Origin: Sediminibacterium ginsengisoli
GTDB taxonomy: Bacteria; Bacteroidota; Bacteroidia; Chitinophagales; Chitinophagaceae
DNA length: 64,000 bases
Assembly (NCBI GenBank): GCA_945865545.1
Contig: CAMBEQ010000002.1
Span: forward strand, 1 to 64,000
Reading direction: 5' to 3'
In this document: positions 25,205 to 34,186 of the stretch, piece by piece
Numbering within the stretch: position 1 is the stretch's first letter
Layout of the letters: each line of letters begins with the position of its first letter
Notes under the pieces: model-generated
Seen by the model: the letters and a program-made list of their open reading frames with translations, nothing else
Databases searched by the model: none
Told to the model about the DNA's origin: nothing
Program-made: the position numbers and the translations under genes

Positions 25205-27427
25205 ATGAAACTAATTCGTAACTCGTTCATTTTAATATTATTCCTTACGAGTAGTATTTCGAATGCACAATACATTACCGAATTTCAAAAAGGCTTTCAA
25301 CTAAATATACAACCCACCACGGCTAAAATTGAAATTGATGGCATTTTGGATGAACCGGTCTGGGCTAATACAGATGTAGCCAAAGATTTTAAGAAAAAAT
25401 ATCCCAACGATATTGGAGAGGCCAAACGCGCAACAGAAGTAAGATTTACTTATGATAATGAAAATATTTATTTTGGATTCAAGGTATATGATAGTGGAAT
25501 AGCTATCTCAAGAAGTTTAAAAAGAGATATTGGGTATGACATGAGTGATGGAGTTGGTATTATGCTAGACCCTTTAAATAAAAAAACTAATGGCTTTTTC
25601 TTTTTTTTAAGCGCTTTAAATGTGCAATCAGAAGATCAATTAAGTTTAACTTTTCAAGATAAACCTAGTTGGAGTTGGGACACCAAATGGTTTTCTGCCA
25701 CCAAAGATTATGGTTCTTATTGGGTTGCAGAAATAATGATTCCTTTAAAATCTATCAGATACGATCCTAAAAAATTACAATGGGGTATTAATTTTTTAAG
25801 GGCCGATGCAAAAAATAATGAATATAGTACATTTACCAAAGTACCCCCTATCTTTAAGGGTTATGATTTAGGCTATATGGGTTTATTAAATTGGCCCGCC
25901 GCCACGCCTACTACAAAAAATAATATTATTTTACTGCCCTTCATTTCTGGTACTAGCATAGAAGATCAAGAAAATGGAAAATCTCTGAACAGTAATGCTA
26001 CCGGTGGTTTTGATGCAAAAGTAGCCTTAAATGCTTCTCTAAATTTAGACTTAACCGTTAACCCCGATTTCTCTCAAGTAGAAGTAGACCAACAAGTAAC
26101 GAACCTTACAAGATTCAATATTTTTCTTCCAGAAAGAAGAGGATTCTTTTTAGAAAATTCAGATTTATTTTCCAATTTTGGTATGCCCTTTGTACGTCCC
26201 TTTTATTCTAGAACCATTGGACTTGATAAAGACGGTAATAAAATTCCCATTTTATTTGGTGCAAGAATGTCTGGAAATTTAGACCCCGCTACGCGTATTG
26301 GTATGATGAATATGCAAACAGGAAAACAAGGAAATTACTCGGCTGAGAATTTCACTGCATTTACTTTACAAAGAAGTGTATTGAAGCGATCCGTTTTAAA
26401 AACTTATTTTTTAAATAGAGAGAATTTTATTTCAGAGGCAGAGGCCAAGAAAAACCCATTAGATAAATATGGTCGAAATGCAGGGGTTACTTTTGAATAT
26501 TCAAATACTACAGGAACTTTTAGTAGCTGGACCGACCTACATAAATCTTTTAAAGCTGATATAAATAATGACGATATCTATGCAAGCACAGGGTTTATGA
26601 CAAATACAAAACATTGGTCTTATGTTAGCCTTATTGGAAGCTTAGGTAAAAACTATTATACCGATTTAGGATTTGTGCAAGGCATTGATAATTATGATGC
26701 CATAAGAGATACTACTATTCGTGTTGGTTTTAAAAACTTATTCAATTCGCTTACCTATAGGTTATTTCCCGAAAATGGTTCCATTGCTAAAATGTTTGTG
26801 AAAATTGAAAGTTTTGCCACCCTACATCCCGACAATTCCATTAATCAAGCTGATAACAAATTGGGATCTGATTTTCAATTCAAAAATACCTCTACTTTTA
26901 GTTTTGATTTAAAAAATACAATTGTCAACTTGTTATATCCTATTTCTTTTACTGATGGCGTTCCCTTACCAGTTGGAAATTATGTCTTCAATCAAATTCA
27001 GATAAAGTATTCATCTGATTCGAGAAAGATATTTAGATTAGAAGGCAATTTGAATATAGGCCAATTTTACAATGGGCAAGTCAAAGGAATTGCCATGGGT
27101 ATTATCTATAGAAATCAACCCCATTTTAATGTATTATTAAGCGCTCAATTTAATAATATCGTGTTCCCTAACCCTTATGGTAGTACTAATTTAGTTTTAT
27201 TACAACCTAGGGTGGAGTGGAATTTTAGTACAAAAATGTTCTGGACCACTTTCGTACAATACAATACACAGAGCAATAACTTCAATATAAATAGTCGATT
27301 ACAATATAGGTTCAAACCTATGAGCGACTTCTTCTTGGTATACACCGACAACTACTTTACCGACCCTTTATTTAAAAATAAAAACAGGGCACTTATCTTT
27401 AAGTTCAGTTATTGGTTTAATTTGTGA
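25205..27427 (+). CDS. DUF5916 protein with N-terminal family 9 carbohydrate-binding-like domain (copy 2)
   Basis: The protein is a close paralogue of the preceding gene, with the same order of signal peptide, family 9-like domain (IEIDGILDEPVWANTDVAKD) and DUF5916 barrel-like region. The ATG at 25205 gives 740 residues, the same as copy 1, and puts the signal peptide (MKLIRNSFILILFLTSS) at the terminus; an in-frame TTG at 25196 is less likely. GATATTTG, close to a -7 element, lies six bases before the ATG, and the same heptamer lies ahead of copy 1. The function is unknown; the aromatic C-terminus (KFSYWFNL) fits outer-membrane insertion. Confidence 0.88.
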   Translation: MKLIRNSFILILFLTSSISNAQYITEFQKGFQLNIQPTTAKIEIDGILDEPVWANTDVAKDFKKKYPNDIGEAKRATEVRFTYDNENIYFGFKVYDSGIAISRSLKRDIGYDMSDGVGIMLDPLNKKTNGFFFFLSALNVQSEDQLSLTFQDKPSWSWDTKWFSATKDYGSYWVAEIMIPLKSIRYDPKKLQWGINFLRADAKNNEYSTFTKVPPIFKGYDLGYMGLLNWPAATPTTKNNIILLPFISGTSIEDQENGKSLNSNATGGFDAKVALNASLNLDLTVNPDFSQVEVDQQVTNLTRFNIFLPERRGFFLENSDLFSNFGMPFVRPFYSRTIGLDKDGNKIPILFGARMSGNLDPATRIGMMNMQTGKQGNYSAENFTAFTLQRSVLKRSVLKTYFLNRENFISEAEAKKNPLDKYGRNAGVTFEYSNTTGTFSSWTDLHKSFKADINNDDIYASTGFMTNTKHWSYVSLIGSLGKNYYTDLGFVQGIDNYDAIRDTTIRVGFKNLFNSLTYRLFPENGSIAKMFVKIESFATLHPDNSINQADNKLGSDFQFKNTSTFSFDLKNTIVNLLYPISFTDGVPLPVGNYVFNQIQIKYSSDSRKIFRLEGNLNIGQFYNGQVKGIAMGIIYRNQPHFNVLLSAQFNNIVFPNPYGSTNLVLLQPRVEWNFSTKMFWTTFVQYNTQSNNFNINSRLQYRFKPMSDFFLVYTDNYFTDPLFKNKNRALIFKFSYWFNL

Positions 27428-27442
27428 TAGCAAATTAAACGT

Positions 27443-29077
27443 ATGGATAACTCCTTTTCCATTTCAGGGCAATATGTAGATATTGTAGGAAAAAAAATAT
27501 TTCCTGCCTCCATCACTGTTAAAGATGGAATAGTTAATTCTATTGAAGCCATACAATCCGCTCCTAATCAGTTTTTACTTCCTGGTTTTATTGATGCCCA
27601 TGTGCATATAGAAAGTAGCATGCTTATTCCAAGTTCCTTTGCTCAAATAGCTGTAACGCATGGAACAATTGCCACTATTAGCGACCCTCATGAAATTGCC
27701 AATGTGTGTGGCGTGGAAGGCGTTCATTATATGATTAACAATGGAAAGAAAGTGCCTTTTCATTTTTTCTTTGGCGCACCAAGCTGCGTGCCTGCAACCG
27801 AATTTGAAACGGCAGGCGCTGCCATAAATAGTGATGCCGTAGCTAAATTATTAGCAAGTAAGGATATTTATTATTTAAGTGAAATGATGAACTTTCCTGG
27901 CGTTTTATCCAAGGACGAGGAGGTAATGAAAAAAATCACGGCTGCACATAAAATAGGTAAGCCAGTGGATGGCCATGCACCGGGCCTAATGGGCGAAGCA
28001 GCGAAAAAATATATTGAAACAGGAATAAGTACCGACCATGAATGTTTTACCATTGACGAAGCCTTGGATAAATTATCCTACGGTATGAAAATATTAATTA
28101 GAGAAGGGAGTGCAGCAAAAAATTTCGAAGCCTTGTATGAATTAATAGACGATCATCCCAACAGCATCATGTTGTGTAGCGATGATAAACACCCTGATAG
28201 TTTATTAGAAGGCCATATTAATATTTTATGTGCAAGAGCGGTAGCAAAAGGGATAGATACATTTAATGTTTTAAAAGCAGCTTGTATTAATCCTGTAAAA
28301 CATTATCAACTTCCAACCGGTTTATTTACAGTAGGTGATCCTGCCAATTTTATTGTAGTCAAAGACTTAATTGATTTCAAAGTAGCTCAAACTTATATCA
28401 AAGGAAAAAAAGTCGCCGAGGAGGGACAATCGCTCATTCCAATGATTCATGAAAAAGCCATCAATCAATTTAGTGCAGTTCCAATGATTGCGAAAGACAT
28501 CAAAATACTTGCGACTGATTATCCAGAAAAAAATGGGCTTATTCCTGTAATTGAAGCCATCGATGGGCAATTAATCACCAATTGCTTATGGGAGACATTA
28601 AGTATAGAGGAAGGTGCGCTTCTTGCAGATACCAATAAAGATATTTTAAAAATAGTCGTTTATAATAGATACCATGCTGCACCGCCTAAAATGGCATTTA
28701 TAAAAAACTTTGGATTTACAAAAGGTGCCATCGCTTCCACAGTAGCTCATGATAGTCATAATATTATTGCAGTGGGTGCAACAGACGATGAAATCCTAAT
28801 CGCCATTAATGCGGTTATACAAGAGCAAGGCGGTATAAGTTGTGTGCAGGGTTCGGCTATCAAAGTGCTTGGCCTTCCAGTAGCGGGACTAATGAGTCTC
28901 CAAGATCCGTATCAAGTAGCGGCAGACTATACCGAAATAGATACCATGGCTAAATCCTTGGGCAGTTCATTGGGCTCCCCCTTTATGACCTTAAGCTTTA
29001 TGGCTTTGTTGGTCATTCCACATCTTAAATTAAGTGATAAAGGCCTTTTTGACGGAGATGCCTTTAAAATATTTTAA
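27443..29077 (+). CDS. ade: Adenine deaminase
   Basis: The enzyme deaminates adenine to hypoxanthine for purine salvage. The 544-residue protein is an amidohydrolase-fold member with the metal motif GFIDAHVHIESSML near residue 47, SDPHEIANVCG, and the late conserved VAHDSHNIIAVG region. Length is normal. It lies 16 bases after the second DUF5916 gene and is followed by upp, another nucleobase-salvage gene. Confidence 0.95.
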   Translation: MDNSFSISGQYVDIVGKKIFPASITVKDGIVNSIEAIQSAPNQFLLPGFIDAHVHIESSMLIPSSFAQIAVTHGTIATISDPHEIANVCGVEGVHYMINNGKKVPFHFFFGAPSCVPATEFETAGAAINSDAVAKLLASKDIYYLSEMMNFPGVLSKDEEVMKKITAAHKIGKPVDGHAPGLMGEAAKKYIETGISTDHECFTIDEALDKLSYGMKILIREGSAAKNFEALYELIDDHPNSIMLCSDDKHPDSLLEGHINILCARAVAKGIDTFNVLKAACINPVKHYQLPTGLFTVGDPANFIVVKDLIDFKVAQTYIKGKKVAEEGQSLIPMIHEKAINQFSAVPMIAKDIKILATDYPEKNGLIPVIEAIDGQLITNCLWETLSIEEGALLADTNKDILKIVVYNRYHAAPPKMAFIKNFGFTKGAIASTVAHDSHNIIAVGATDDEILIAINAVIQEQGGISCVQGSAIKVLGLPVAGLMSLQDPYQVAADYTEIDTMAKSLGSSLGSPFMTLSFMALLVIPHLKLSDKGLFDGDAFKIF

Positions 29078-29146
29078 AGTAGTGAATAAGAAACTTAGTT
29101 TTGGAAGGAAGAAGGAAGCAAAATTAAAATCGTAAATATAAATTAT

Positions 29147-29800
29147 ATGGTACATCATTTAAGCGAGAAGCATAGTTTAATGAGCAATTGGATTGCCGAA
29201 TTAAGAGATGTGAGTATTCAAAATGATAGAATGCGGTTTAGAAGAAATTTGGAAAGAATTGGTGAAGTAGCAGCTTATGAAATGAGTAAACTAATGCCTT
29301 CTAAAATACAAGCTACTCAAACACCTTTGGGCATTCATCAATCAAAAGTATTGGCAGAACAACCCGTATTGGCTACTATTTTAAGAGCAGGGCTGCCCTT
29401 ACATCAAGGCATGCTAAATTATTTTGATAAAGCCGACAACGCATTTATTTCGGCCTACCGAAAACACCAAGAGGATGGAAACTTTGAAATAAGTATTGAA
29501 TACTTAAGTTGTCCCGATTTAAACAACAGAGTTCTTATAGTATGTGATCCTATGTTGGCTACAGGTGCCTCCATGGTGCAAACCATTCAAGCCATCACCC
29601 AGCATCAAAGGCCCAAAGAAATTCATATTGTAGTAGCCATTGCAAGTAAAAAAGGAATTGAAATGGTGGAGGCGGCTTTAGGTAAAAGCATCCCCATTTG
29701 GTGTGGAGATATAGATGATACCATTAATGACAAAAGCTATATTCTACCAGGCTTAGGCGACGCAGGCGATTTGGCTTTTGGAACGAAAATACAGTCCTAA
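29147..29800 (+). CDS. upp: Uracil phosphoribosyltransferase
   Basis: Upp makes UMP from uracil and PRPP. The 217-residue protein has the PRPP-binding loop CDPMLATGASM and the C-terminal uracil-binding motif LPGLGDAGDLAFGT. The N-terminus (ELRDVSIQNDRMRFRRNLERIGE) is of the Upp type rather than of the PyrR type. It follows ade by 69 bases, consistent with a nucleobase-salvage group. Confidence 0.94.
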   Translation: MVHHLSEKHSLMSNWIAELRDVSIQNDRMRFRRNLERIGEVAAYEMSKLMPSKIQATQTPLGIHQSKVLAEQPVLATILRAGLPLHQGMLNYFDKADNAFISAYRKHQEDGNFEISIEYLSCPDLNNRVLIVCDPMLATGASMVQTIQAITQHQRPKEIHIVVAIASKKGIEMVEAALGKSIPIWCGDIDDTINDKSYILPGLGDAGDLAFGTKIQS

Positions 29801-29835
29801 AAGACTAGTTCGTATATTTACTTCAAAAGGAACCC

Positions 29836-30597
29836 TTGCTTAAAGAAATCATTTTAGCCATTCGCGCTTATTTTAGAGCACATCGTTTTATTCTTCAACA
29901 TCAATTGTGGAAGTGGATGATTATTCCAGGTATTGTGTATGCTTACTTATTTGTAGTAGGTATGAATTACTTTAGTCAATCCTCCAGTTTTTTTATTGAA
30001 TCTATTATTTTAAAAACGGGATTAAAATCATGGGTGGATGCTTTAAACAACGACTTAATTGGATTCTTTATCACGATGGGAAGTTTTTGGTTGTGGTTTA
30101 CTTTACTCTTATTTTATTTTGCTTTGTTTAAGTATCTTTTTTTAATGTTGTTTGCTCCTTTTTTTGCTTATTTACATTTACGAATCGATGCCATTCAAAA
30201 TAATACACCCTTTGTTTTTAAAGGCGCTACCTATAGAAAATTAATCACCAGGGCCTTATTGTTAAATGTGACCAACCTGCTTTGGCAAACCGTTTATTTA
30301 ATTCCCATAGTGATCATTTGTACTTTGCCTATTATTGGATGGTTTACCCCCATTTTTACCATACTCATCGAATGCTATTTTTTAGGAGCTGCCATGTTAG
30401 ATTACAGTTTAGCAACAGAAAATAAGAACAAAGTGGCTGCAGCAACGTATATAAATAACCACAAAGGATTACCTATTGGTAATGGACTAATTTTTTATCT
30501 ACTCCATTTTATTCCTATCATCGGCTGGATCACTGCCCCATTTTATTCTTTAATTGCTGCCCAATTAAATACACTAGAAGTTAAAGACAACACCTAA
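29836..30597 (+). CDS. EI24/CysZ-like membrane protein
   Basis: The 253-residue protein has four or more hydrophobic segments (about residues 26-45, 75-112, 140-182, 210-240) and the overall pattern of the EI24 domain family, which includes the sulfate transporter CysZ. It begins with TTG. There are no sulfate-assimilation genes nearby, so CysZ function is not implied. Its stop overlaps the start of the next gene (TAATG), indicating translational coupling. Confidence 0.75.
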   Translation: MLKEIILAIRAYFRAHRFILQHQLWKWMIIPGIVYAYLFVVGMNYFSQSSSFFIESIILKTGLKSWVDALNNDLIGFFITMGSFWLWFTLLLFYFALFKYLFLMLFAPFFAYLHLRIDAIQNNTPFVFKGATYRKLITRALLLNVTNLLWQTVYLIPIVIICTLPIIGWFTPIFTILIECYFLGAAMLDYSLATENKNKVAAATYINNHKGLPIGNGLIFYLLHFIPIIGWITAPFYSLIAAQLNTLEVKDNT

Positions 30598-31298
30598 TGA
30601 AAACAGGAACCGTTTATTTATTACCCATGGTTTTGCATGAAGAAGGCTGGGAGGCTTTACCCGCTGATGTAGTAAAATGGATTCAGCAATGTGACGCCTT
30701 TTTTGTAGAAGATGAAAAAACAGCAAGACGTTTTTTTAAAAAGCTATGGAAAGAAATGATCATCGACAATTACATTTGGTACCCAATACATAAAGTGGAA
30801 GCGGAACAAATAAAAGCCTTCACTCAATTACTACATCAAGGAAAAAATATTGGTATCTTATCTGAAGCGGGTTGTACAGGCATTGCCGACCCAGGTCAAT
30901 TACTGGTGGCTGCTGCACAAGAAATAGGCGCTACCGTAAAACCTTATGTTGGCCCTTCTTCAATTTTATTGGCTTTAATGGCCAGTGGCATGAACGGAAA
31001 TTTATTTCAATTTCATGGTTACTTACCCATTGATGCCTTAGAACGTAAAAATAAAATACAAGCATTGGAAGCCGATAGTATAAAAAGAGCATGCACCCAA
31101 TTGTTCATAGAAACGCCTTATCGCAATAATCAGCTATTAGAAGCTATTTTACAACACTGCCATCCAAAAACTCGTCTTTGTATTGGGGTAGATATTACAG
31201 CTCCTAACGAACACATCAAAACCGAAACCATTGCGTTTTGGAAAAACAATAAGCCAGAATTACATAAAAAATTAGTTATTTTTTTAATAGGGAGCTAA
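30597..31298 (+). CDS. RsmI-like tetrapyrrole-methylase-fold methyltransferase
   Basis: The 233-residue protein has the SAM-dependent methylase fold of RsmI, which modifies C1402 of 16S rRNA. The hallmark segment appears as SEAGCTGIADPGQLLV, close to but not the same as the usual SDAGTPGISDPG, and the N-terminus is VYLLPMVLHEEGWEALP rather than the RsmI ATPIGNL type. I therefore regard it as a divergent paralogue and leave the symbol blank. It overlaps the EI24 gene by one base. Confidence 0.85.
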   Translation: MKTGTVYLLPMVLHEEGWEALPADVVKWIQQCDAFFVEDEKTARRFFKKLWKEMIIDNYIWYPIHKVEAEQIKAFTQLLHQGKNIGILSEAGCTGIADPGQLLVAAAQEIGATVKPYVGPSSILLALMASGMNGNLFQFHGYLPIDALERKNKIQALEADSIKRACTQLFIETPYRNNQLLEAILQHCHPKTRLCIGVDITAPNEHIKTETIAFWKNNKPELHKKLVIFLIGS

Positions 31299-31363
31299 AA
31301 TTGAACTAGCCTTTTGCGTATTAGCCGAAAAAAAACTTCACCTATTTTGTAGTAAGATGCCCA

Positions 31364-32626
31364 ATGGAAAAATCAAATGCCCATTGGAAAGCAGCACATC
31401 CATTATTATTTATTGCTGGGACCTTAATGGCAGGTTTAATGATGGCGAACCTATTTTTAGGCCATAGCCATTATCCTGTTTATGCCATTGTAATAATAGC
31501 CATTGGACTCCTCCTTCTGCAAGGCAGCCTGCTATTGCCTATTCCCTCTTTTTTTAGAAGTATACTTGTATTATTCATTCTATTGTCATGGGGGATTTCT
31601 ATTTATCTTGCCACCCAAGAAAAAAATTTAATACATCTTCCCTATCCAAAACCCTGGGTGGAAGGCTGTCGAAATTGGGTAGTAAAAAAAATAAATACCA
31701 CTATTTTTTCTAAAGAAGCCAATGGCTTTGCACTGGCTTTATTGTTAGGTATAAAATCCGATTTAAACAAAGAGCTACTGCAGGCCTATACACAGTTAGG
31801 CATTATACATATTGTAGCCATTAGCGGAATGCATCTAGAAATTATATTTAAAAATTTAACCCGTCTCACCCAATGGATGCCAAGAAAAAAATTCTATTTA
31901 CTGCTTGAGTTGTTCATGGTCTTAACAGGCGTCTGGTTGTATACATTAATGGCTTTTGCAAGTCCATCCATTGTTAGAGCAAGTGTATTTTTTAGTATTT
32001 ATTTTATTGGTAAATTTTTACAGAAAAGTAATTATACACTCAATACTATTGCTGGTGGTATTTTGATATTATTATTGTTTGATGTAAAAAATTTAGAAAA
32101 TATAGGTTTGCAATTATCCTACGCTGCGGTGATAGGGATACATTTATTTTACCCCTTATTAAATAAAATGTTGCCAATGGATAATCCTTTGTTATCATTT
32201 TTATGGAGTAATTTATGTGTAAGTATCGCAGCACAATTAACTACTTTGCCTATTTTGGTTTATCATTTTCACCAAATAGCTACACTGGTTATTGTAAGTA
32301 ATTTTATCATGGTCCCATTAAGTAATATTTTGCTATATTGCTTAGTCATTTTAGTTATATGCCCTTCAGTATTAGGCCTCTCTTTAATCATGGGCCACTG
32401 GATTGAGGGCTATATTGTATGGATCAACGCTTGTATTCGCTATTTTTATGAACAGCCCATAAGCAGTAGTATTGAAGTTCATTTTGGTCCAATTCAAATA
32501 ACAGTTTATTATGCCGTTTTATGGTTAGTCTATAAATGGCTAAATAAAAAACAATCCGCCTACCTGTTATACCTACTTGTACTTATAGTTGGCTACAGGC
32601 TAGTAAAGTTATTCAGTCTGGTTTAG
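31364..32626 (+). CDS. ComEC/Rec2 family protein lacking the metallo-beta-lactamase domain
   Basis: ComEC forms the inner-membrane channel for single-stranded DNA during transformation. The 420-residue protein has many membrane spans, an N-terminal region matching the ComEC-associated DUF4131 and the central competence motif IIHIVAISGMHLEIIF, with SPSIVRASVFFSIYFIGKFL. It stops after the membrane core, without the C-terminal metallo-beta-lactamase domain of full-length proteins (roughly 700 residues). The start of purH follows within a few dozen bases. No frameshift is apparent. Confidence 0.85.
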   Translation: MEKSNAHWKAAHPLLFIAGTLMAGLMMANLFLGHSHYPVYAIVIIAIGLLLLQGSLLLPIPSFFRSILVLFILLSWGISIYLATQEKNLIHLPYPKPWVEGCRNWVVKKINTTIFSKEANGFALALLLGIKSDLNKELLQAYTQLGIIHIVAISGMHLEIIFKNLTRLTQWMPRKKFYLLLELFMVLTGVWLYTLMAFASPSIVRASVFFSIYFIGKFLQKSNYTLNTIAGGILILLLFDVKNLENIGLQLSYAAVIGIHLFYPLLNKMLPMDNPLLSFLWSNLCVSIAAQLTTLPILVYHFHQIATLVIVSNFIMVPLSNILLYCLVILVICPSVLGLSLIMGHWIEGYIVWINACIRYFYEQPISSSIEVHFGPIQITVYYAVLWLVYKWLNKKQSAYLLYLLVLIVGYRLVKLFSLV

Positions 32627-32668
32627 TTTTTGTGGAAAAGCTGCGCGTACAAAAAATGCAGAAGATAG

Positions 32669-32676
32669 TACCTTTG
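32669..32676 (+). promoter_or_regulatory. -7 element directly before purH
   Basis: TACCTTTG matches TAnnTTTG exactly and ends three bases before the preferred purH ATG at 32680, implying a leaderless transcript. It also argues against the upstream in-frame GTG at 32632 as start. No -33 TTG is seen at normal spacing. Confidence 0.5.
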
Positions 32677-32679
32677 ATT

Positions 32680-34158
32680 ATGGAAAAGAAAATCAAATCG
32701 GCGCTCATTTCGGTCTTTTACAAAGACGGTCTTGAGCCCCTCGCAAAAACATTACAAGCACAAAACATTACTATTTACTCAACAGGCGGAACGCAAAAAT
32801 TTTTAGAAGATTTAGGCATCCCTTGTATTGGCGTGGAAACAGTTACTGGCTACCCTTCTATTTTAGGTGGGAGAGTAAAAACATTACACCCTTCTATCTT
32901 TGGCGGTATTTTAGGAAGAAGGTATGAACAACAAGATTTGAATGAAATGGAGCAGTATAAAATTCCTGAATTAGATTTAGTAATAGTGGATCTTTACCCA
33001 TTTGAAGAAACCTTAAAAAGTACGGATGAAGAAAAATTAATTATTGAAAAAATAGATATTGGTGGCCCTTCTATGATTCGCGCAGCTGCTAAAAACTTTA
33101 GAGACTTAGTGGTCATTGCAGCCAAAGACGATTATGCCCAATTGAATACTATTTTAATTCAACAAAAAGGAACTACTCAAATAGAACAAAGAAAAGCTTT
33201 CGCTGCAAAGGCTTTTGAAGTAGTGATGCATTATGATATAGCGATTAGTGATTATTTTAATCCAGGTAAAGTATTAAGATATGGAGAAAACCCACATCAA
33301 GTAGCTACTTTTTACGGGCATTTAGAAAATTGGTTTAGCCAATTGCATGGAAAAGAATTGTCTTATAATAATTTAGTGGATGTAGATGCTGCTATTGCAC
33401 TTATAGGCGAATTGCCTAAAACTAGTTTTGCTATAATTAAACATACCAATGTTTGTGGTGTTGCACAAAGAAAAACGGTATTCGAAAGTTGGAAAGCTGC
33501 CTTAGCCGGGGATCCAGAAAGTGCATTTGGTGGAGTACTAGTAACCAATGCAACAGTTGATACTGCTACTGCCGAAGCCATTCAAGAATTATTTTTTGAA
33601 GTATTAATTGCCCCTGCTTTTGAACCTGCTGCATTGGCAATCTTAACCACTAAGAAAAACAGAGTGTTGCTACAACTTAAGCCAGGTGTTGCTTTTAACC
33701 CAAGTCAAAAGAAATCTATTTTAAATGGAACCTTAGAACAAGGATTAGATCATGGCAATTACACCCAATGGGAAGAAGTGGGTGCAAGACCATGTACCCC
33801 TTCAGAAAAAGAAGATTTAATTTTCGGAAACATTATTTGCAAGCATTTAAAAAGTAATGCTATAGCGTTAATAAAAAACAAACAATTGGTGGGCAAAGGC
33901 TGCGGACAAACAAGTCGTGTGGACGCCTTGAGACATGCCTTAGACAAAGCCAAGCAATTTAGTTTTGATTTAAAAGGAGCTACTTTAGCATCGGATGCAT
34001 TTTTCCCTTTTGATGATTGCGTAAGAATTGCACATGAACAAGGAATAGAAGCTTATATACAACCAGGTGGTTCTGTAAGAGATAAAGATAGCGTAGCCTA
34101 TTGTCAAGCCAATGGCTTAGCGATGGTGATGACTCAATTGAGACATTTCAAACATTAA
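32680..34158 (+). CDS. purH: Bifunctional AICAR formyltransferase/IMP cyclohydrolase PurH
   Basis: PurH catalyses the last two steps of de novo IMP synthesis. I choose the ATG at 32680 because the protein then begins MEKKIKSALISVFYKDGLEP, the usual PurH start, rather than the GTG 48 bases upstream. The N-terminal IMP cyclohydrolase domain (STGGTQKFLED, GGRVKTLHPSIFGGILGRR) is followed by the formyltransferase domain with LRYGENPHQVA, AIIKHTNVCG, KSNAIALIKN and SDAFFPFDDCV. The length of 492 residues is normal. It is the only de novo purine gene in the window. Confidence 0.97.
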   Translation: MEKKIKSALISVFYKDGLEPLAKTLQAQNITIYSTGGTQKFLEDLGIPCIGVETVTGYPSILGGRVKTLHPSIFGGILGRRYEQQDLNEMEQYKIPELDLVIVDLYPFEETLKSTDEEKLIIEKIDIGGPSMIRAAAKNFRDLVVIAAKDDYAQLNTILIQQKGTTQIEQRKAFAAKAFEVVMHYDIAISDYFNPGKVLRYGENPHQVATFYGHLENWFSQLHGKELSYNNLVDVDAAIALIGELPKTSFAIIKHTNVCGVAQRKTVFESWKAALAGDPESAFGGVLVTNATVDTATAEAIQELFFEVLIAPAFEPAALAILTTKKNRVLLQLKPGVAFNPSQKKSILNGTLEQGLDHGNYTQWEEVGARPCTPSEKEDLIFGNIICKHLKSNAIALIKNKQLVGKGCGQTSRVDALRHALDKAKQFSFDLKGATLASDAFFPFDDCVRIAHEQGIEAYIQPGGSVRDKDSVAYCQANGLAMVMTQLRHFKH

Positions 34159-34186
34159 AAAAGAAATAAATCGGGCAACCGAAAAC

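Noticed and set aside
24400-27420. Long similarity between the two DUF5916 genes considered as a recent duplication or mobile unit
   Set aside because: The genes have diverged at many codons and no insertion-sequence ends or target duplications flank them, so it is an old tandem paralogy.
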